Source: Microbacteriaceae bacterium UBA4731 (lineage in GTDB: Bacteria; Actinomycetota; Actinomycetes; Actinomycetales; Microbacteriaceae). Taken from it: a stretch of 8,973 nt of DNA. Where the stretch lies: assembly GCA_002404115.1 (NCBI GenBank), contig DHJB01000055.1, positions 1 through 8,973 of the forward strand, read 5' to 3'. The notes under the pieces were generated by a model. It saw only the letters and a program-made list of their open reading frames with translations, did not search any database and was not told where the DNA came from. Position numbers and translations under genes: made by a program. Positions 6,338 through 8,973 of this stretch are shown piece by piece (position 1 is the first letter of the stretch; each line of letters opens with the position of its first letter).

Positions 6338-7282
6338 CTACTTGGGTGGGTAGAGGTAGAGCGCGACGTCGCCGATCGGCACGGTGCGCCGGTGGTACGC
6401 GTGGCTGCCCATCCAGTTGTACTCCTCGAGCACGACGCTGCCGTTCCCTGGCACCGACTGCACGTAGGCGACGTGGTTGTAGTTGAACCAGGCGACCGCG
6501 CCCACGACGGGCGTGTGGCTGGTGGCCCTGCCCTGGCTGGTCCAGGCGTCGGCCCAGCTGGACGCGCCACCGCCGCCGGGCGTGAGGGTGTCCCAGGTCC
6601 AGCGCCAGTTGCCGCCGGTCGACCCGGCGTCGCGGTTCAGTCGCCAGGTGACGAAGTCGACGCATTCACGGTAGTAGTAGCCGAGCGGGGAGAGTCCGCC
6701 GCCCTGCGGGTTAGTCACTTCGTACGGCCACGGGTAGTCGTCGCCCCGCGCACGGATGCCGTAGACGGCGTATTCCGCGGCCGTCGCCCTGGCCGAATCC
6801 GCGACCCGCTTCGCCGCGGCGGCCTGTCCGCGCCGGGCGAGTTCGTCGGTCGAGGTGGCGGTGAAGCTGTCGCGCGCGACCGTGAGGTTCACCGCGGCGG
6901 CGGCGACCGTGACGCCCTGGGCCCCGGATGTCGCCCGCGAGTGAGCGCTGGAGTCCACCGCAGGGCCCTGGCCGGGAGAAAACGCGTAGGCCGGCAGGGC
7001 GGCGGTGAGGAAGATCCCCGGGATGGCCAGGAGGGTGACCGCGACCGTCAGCGGGCTCCGGCGCTTGGACGTGCGAGCCCGCGGTGCAGCCGGCGTGGCT
7101 GCGGCCGGCTTGGCTGCGATCGCGGTGACGACCGGCTTCGACGCGGCATCCGGCACGGGAAGGACCGCCGGAGTTACCTGCGACTCCCGCTGCGCGCGCA
7201 GTTCGCGGCGCGTGGGGAAAGCCTCGGCGTCCTCAGGAGAACCGATCGGGCCGGGCTGGAGCAAATGGACATCCTCTGGCAC
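6338..7282 (-). CDS. CHAP-domain cell-wall hydrolase, exported
   Basis: Predicted peptidoglycan amidase or endopeptidase acting outside the membrane. Counted from the GTG at 7280-7282 it has 314 residues: a long, Pro/Ala-rich cytoplasmic N-terminus (1-70), a basic patch RARTSKRR, a hydrophobic segment (about 77-100) ending ALPAYA-F that could be cleaved or act as an anchor, an alanine-rich linker (about 120-170), and a C-terminal CHAP domain. Its likely catalytic residues are Cys207 (YYRECVDFVTW) and His270 (NHVAYVQSV), with Glu287 and Asn289 (EEYNW) as the third-site candidates. A TTG at 7262-7264 with AGAGGA 7 bases before it is a better-supported start than the GTG, which has no ribosome binding site. 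Linker and signal region resemble the NlpC/P60 protein at the right edge. Confidence 0.88.
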   Translation of the reverse strand: MPEDVHLLQPGPIGSPEDAEAFPTRRELRAQRESQVTPAVLPVPDAASKPVVTAIAAKPAAATPAAPRARTSKRRSPLTVAVTLLAIPGIFLTAALPAYAFSPGQGPAVDSSAHSRATSGAQGVTVAAAAVNLTVARDSFTATSTDELARRGQAAAAKRVADSARATAAEYAVYGIRARGDDYPWPYEVTNPQGGGLSPLGYYYRECVDFVTWRLNRDAGSTGGNWRWTWDTLTPGGGGASSWADAWTSQGRATSHTPVVGAVAWFNYNHVAYVQSVPGNGSVVLEEYNWMGSHAYHRRTVPIGDVALYLYPPK

Positions 7283-7307
7283 GGTGTTGGATCATGGGAC
7301 TCCCCCC

Positions 7308-7336
7308 ACCCTAGGCGAACCCGTGCGGGATGTCAT
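7308..7336 (-). promoter_or_regulatory. Promoter of the CHAP hydrolase gene
   Basis: Minus-strand -35 box ATGACA (7331-7336; five of six bases match TTGACA) and -10 box TAGGGT (7308-7313) are 17 bases apart, the ideal spacing. Transcription would start near the A at 7301, 19 bases before the GTG or 37 bases before the TTG candidate start. The GTnAC repeats begin 8 bases upstream of the -35 box. Confidence 0.65.
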
Positions 7337-7344
7337 CCTCGGGC

Positions 7345-7371
7345 GTTACATCCTCGTTACATCCCCGTGAC
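7345..7371 (-). promoter_or_regulatory. Three GTnAC direct repeats, MtrA-like activator site
   Basis: On the plus strand GTTAC (7345), GTTAC (7356) and GTGAC (7367) recur at exactly 11-base intervals with 6-base spacers ATCCTC and ATCCCC, placing the repeats on one face of the helix. They sit just upstream of the -35 box of the CHAP hydrolase gene. From memory, the actinobacterial response regulator MtrA binds paired GTnAC-n6-GTnAC repeats, often near genes for peptidoglycan hydrolases. The site overlaps the last codon of the HNH gene. Binding by MtrA is an inference; MtrA itself is not in this window. Confidence 0.6.
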
Positions 7372-7375
7372 GAGA

Positions 7376-7873
7376 TCAGGCGGCCGGGGCGAGGTATTCA
7401 TCCCATTGCGGCAGCGGTCGCTCGACGCCCCGCACGACCCACGTCTGGCCTTGCGGCATCCGCGGCTTGAAGAGAAGGTCCCAGCCCATCTCGGCCGGGG
7501 TGTGGTCGCCCTTGACGTTGTTGCAGCGCAGGCAGCAGGCCACGAGGTTGTCCCAGGTGTCCCTGCCGCCCCGGGACCGCGGCAGCACGTGGTCGATCGT
7601 GTTCGCCGACTTGCCGCAGTAGCAGCAGCGGTGCTCGTCCCTCCGCAGCACGCCGCGGCGGCTCACCGGCACGGCCCGCGACCGCGGGATGCGCACATAG
7701 CGGGTGAGCACGATCACGCTGGGCCGCTCCCAGAAGCCGGACGCCGCGAAGACAGGATGGCCCTGATCGCACTCCACGATCGTTGCCTTCTGGTTCATGA
7801 CCAGCACAAGTGCTCGTTTGAACGACACCACGGCGAGGGGCTCAAACCCCGCGTTGAGGACAAGTGTGCGCAT
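7376..7873 (-). CDS. HNH endonuclease family protein
   Basis: Small predicted metal-dependent nuclease of 165 residues, a type widespread in actinobacteria and of unknown biological role. The N-terminal half (MRTLVLNAGFEPLAVVSF) is a conserved lead domain. The C-terminal half has the HNH core: zinc-binding pairs C83-x-x-C86 and C114-x-x-C117, with D94-H95 (TIDHVLPRSRGG), N109 (DNLVACC) and H124 (KGDHTP) as the catalytic and metal-binding positions. I chose the ATG at 7871-7873 because GAGAGGGAG precedes it and homologues usually begin with this sequence; an in-frame ATG at 7912 would add 13 residues but has no ribosome binding site. A hairpin (GGCTGG/CCAGCC, 7892-7910) lies in the leader. It does not look like part of a restriction or toxin pair. 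Confidence 0.9.
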   Translation of the reverse strand: MRTLVLNAGFEPLAVVSFKRALVLVMNQKATIVECDQGHPVFAASGFWERPSVIVLTRYVRIPRSRAVPVSRRGVLRRDEHRCCYCGKSANTIDHVLPRSRGGRDTWDNLVACCLRCNNVKGDHTPAEMGWDLLFKPRMPQGQTWVVRGVERPLPQWDEYLAPAA

Positions 7874-7954
7874 GTGCTCCCTCTCGAAAGGGGCTGGACG
7901 GCTTCCAGCCATTCGAACTACGGCCTGGCGTCAGCGGGCAGGGAGCGAGCGGGC

Positions 7955-7988
7955 AAACAAAAAGGGCGCCGTCACAAGGACAACACCC
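7955..7988 (-). terminator. U-tract terminator upstream of the HNH gene
   Basis: The minus-strand RNA can form a 10-pair stem, GGGUGUUGUC with GACGGCGCCC (7979-7988 and 7964-7973), around a 5-base loop, followed at once by UUUUUGUUU. Three of the pairs are G-U, which would be C-A mismatches on the plus strand, so the structure is specific to minus-strand transcription. It lies 231 bases after the NlpC/P60 stop and 82 bases before the HNH start, which leaves open what it terminates. Confidence 0.65.
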
Positions 7989-8100
7989 TACGAGCCGCGC
8001 CGCGAAACAGGCGCGCGTGACTCTGACATGTTTGACTGCTGTGCCGCAGCGACAAGCGTGCGCGCACATCCATGGTGTGGACTGTGCGTAGCTCGCGCAT
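7972..8100 (-). CDS. Possible small ORF or leader peptide, 42 residues
   Basis: Begins at an ATG (8098-8100) with GGGAG 5 bases upstream, a good ribosome binding site. It encodes an arginine-rich peptide (MRELRTVHTMDVRARLSL at the N-terminus) and ends at a TGA inside the 3' arm of the terminator hairpin. No domain or signal is recognisable, and arginine-rich short frames are common by chance in GC-rich DNA. If real, it could be a leader peptide whose translation affects the terminator; that is speculative. Confidence 0.25.
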   Translation of the reverse strand: MRELRTVHTMDVRARLSLRHSSQTCQSHARLFRGAARRVLSL

Positions 8101-8145
8101 TGGCTCTCCCGGAAACTCGCGGAACATCAGAGCATTAGGTTAACG

Positions 8146-8185
8146 CACAATCGGCGCACCGCGAAAACGTGGCGCGCCGATTGTG
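8146..8185 (-). terminator. Long hairpin after the NlpC/P60 gene, likely terminator
   Basis: CACAATCGGCGC (8146-8157) and GCGCCGATTGTG (8174-8185) are a perfect 12-base inverted repeat. The stem continues past one mismatch with about five more pairs to an AAAA loop (UUUU in the minus-strand RNA). It starts 33 bases after the NlpC/P60 stop. There is no U-tract after it on either strand, so it may be a stem-only actinobacterial terminator or an mRNA-stabilising end. Confidence 0.6.
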
Positions 8186-8218
8186 GTATGGAGCAGGCGG
8201 TGTGGGGCTCCGAGAACG

Positions 8219-8973
8219 TCAGATGCCCATGCGGACGATGTAGTAGTCGCTCGTCCAGATCGGCTGTACCCGCACCTTGGTTCCCGTGTACGGGGCGTGC
8301 AGGATGTTGCCGTTGCCGGCGTAGAACCCGATGTGGCCCGGCATGACGACCAGGTCGCCCGGCTGGGCGTTGGCGAGCGAGATCCTGGTTCCGGCCGCGC
8401 CCTGGGCGGTGGACGAGTGCGGCAGGCTGATCCCGAAGCGCGCGTAGACGTACATCACGAGCCCCGAGCAGTCGAACCCGGCGGGGGTCGCGCCGCCGTA
8501 GACGTACGGCACGCCCACGTACGACGAGGCGACGCCGTACACCGAGGCGAGGGAGAACTTCGGATGCGCCGGGCCGGCGAGGTACTGGGCGGCCGACGGC
8601 CCCGTGTACGAGGCCGCATACGACGCCATCTTCGCGGTGACTACCTTGTGGCGGGCTGCGGCGGCAACGGCCGCCGTTGCGGCCGCCCTGGCCGCGAGCT
8701 CCTGCGTGGAGGTGGCGGTGAAGGCGTCCCGGGCCACGGTGACGGTCGCGGCCTGCGCGGCGACCTTGACGTTCTGCGCGCCCTTCTTGGTGAGCTTCGT
8801 GGAAGCCGTGGCCCCCTGCCTGTCCGTGGCGCCAGGGGCGAATGCGTAGGCCGGGAGGGCCATCGTCGCGACGAGGCCGCCGGCGAGGGTCATCACAACG
8901 AGGTTGCCGATGCTGCTCCGGAGCCTGGACCGTTTGGGGGCGGCCGCCGGGCGAGCAGGCCGGGGATCCCCCG
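8219..8973 (-). CDS. NlpC/P60 peptidoglycan hydrolase, 5' end cut by window
   Basis: Predicted secreted cell-wall peptidase that cuts peptide stems of peptidoglycan. The 250 visible residues run from a Pro/Ala-rich basic stretch at the edge through a hydrophobic export segment (about 20-43, ending ALPAYA-F), an alanine-rich linker with VARDAFTATSTQELA, and a C-terminal NlpC/P60 domain of about 110 residues. The catalytic Cys is visible residue 168 (FDCSGLV), followed by His213 (MPGHIGFYAG) and His225 (ILHAP) as the other members of the triad. The frame stays open to the window edge; the in-frame GTG at 8894-8896 falls inside the hydrophobic segment and is not a likely start. By analogy with the CHAP protein, a few dozen N-terminal residues are missing. 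Confidence 0.93.
   Translation of the reverse strand, partial: GDPRPARPAAAPKRSRLRSSIGNLVVMTLAGGLVATMALPAYAFAPGATDRQGATASTKLTKKGAQNVKVAAQAATVTVARDAFTATSTQELAARAAATAAVAAAARHKVVTAKMASYAASYTGPSAAQYLAGPAHPKFSLASVYGVASSYVGVPYVYGGATPAGFDCSGLVMYVYARFGISLPHSSTAQGAAGTRISLANAQPGDLVVMPGHIGFYAGNGNILHAPYTGTKVRVQPIWTSDYYIVRMGI

Larger units (their letters stand above)
7874..8218. other. Leader and intergenic region between NlpC/P60 and HNH genes
   Basis: About 345 bases without a certain gene. In the direction of transcription it holds the large hairpin at 8146-8185, a 42-codon minus-strand ORF (7972-8100), a U-tract terminator (7955-7988) and a short hairpin before the HNH ribosome binding site (7892-7910). 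The terminator stands between any upstream promoter and the HNH gene, so the HNH message must start below about 7955 or arise by read-through. No strong promoter is evident below the terminator. Confidence 0.5.

Noticed and set aside
7376..7873. HNH protein as part of a restriction, toxin or homing system
   Set aside because: No methyltransferase, immunity partner, intron or phage gene is adjacent; the protein matches a common stand-alone actinobacterial HNH type.
6392..8020. Plus-strand 542-codon frame across the CHAP and HNH genes
   Set aside because: It crosses two real minus-strand genes and a promoter region and has the arginine- and glycine-rich make-up of a GC-driven shadow.

Overview
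The window reads as chromosome from a high-GC Gram-positive actinobacterium, most likely of the Microbacteriaceae. Three things suggest this: strong G/C bias at third codon positions, small HNH and cell-wall hydrolase proteins of actinobacterial style, and long alanine-rich exported hydrolases sharing an 'ALPAYAF-PG' signal region. The taxon is inferred from protein style alone. Every gene I accept lies on the minus strand, so transcription runs from high to low coordinates.

Right part (about 6338-8973): cell-envelope genes around a small nuclease gene. An NlpC/P60 peptidoglycan hydrolase is cut by the right edge. Next come a large hairpin, a roughly 340-base leader region with a good U-tract terminator, an HNH endonuclease gene, and then a CHAP-domain cell-wall hydrolase. 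The CHAP gene has a clear promoter preceded by three GTnAC repeats at exact 11-base spacing, which resemble an MtrA response-regulator site. The CHAP and NlpC/P60 proteins share the same N-terminal export and linker module and look like products of one family with exchanged catalytic domains.

Middle (about 5801-6300): a tRNA-Arg(CCU) gene with its own terminator, then a gene-free stretch that contains the control region of the sugar locus.

Left part (306-5800): a carbohydrate-uptake locus. A LacI-family repressor gene is followed after one base by a single-domain clan GH-J (GH32/GH68-like) beta-fructosidase gene. About 200 bases further on lies a transporter operon: a lipoprotein substrate-binding protein of the alpha-glucoside (AglE-like) type and two CUT1 permeases that overlap by ATGA. 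No ABC ATPase gene is present, so a shared ATPase is probably used. A perfect 10+3+10 inverted repeat sits at the expected transcription start of the transporter operon, and a matching AAATCGATTT palindrome lies upstream of lacI. The simplest model is that the LacI protein represses both units until a glucosyl-fructosyl sugar such as sucrose or a relative enters; the hydrolase, which has no signal peptide, would then split it in the cytoplasm.

The first 305 bases hold a probable operon terminator and a small palindrome, but no gene I can defend. I see no mobile element, CRISPR array or obvious novel defence system. The points most worth checking are the GTnAC repeat array, the LacI operator pair, the pairing of an AglE-type transporter with a clan-J hydrolase, and the HNH leader with its small ORF and terminator.
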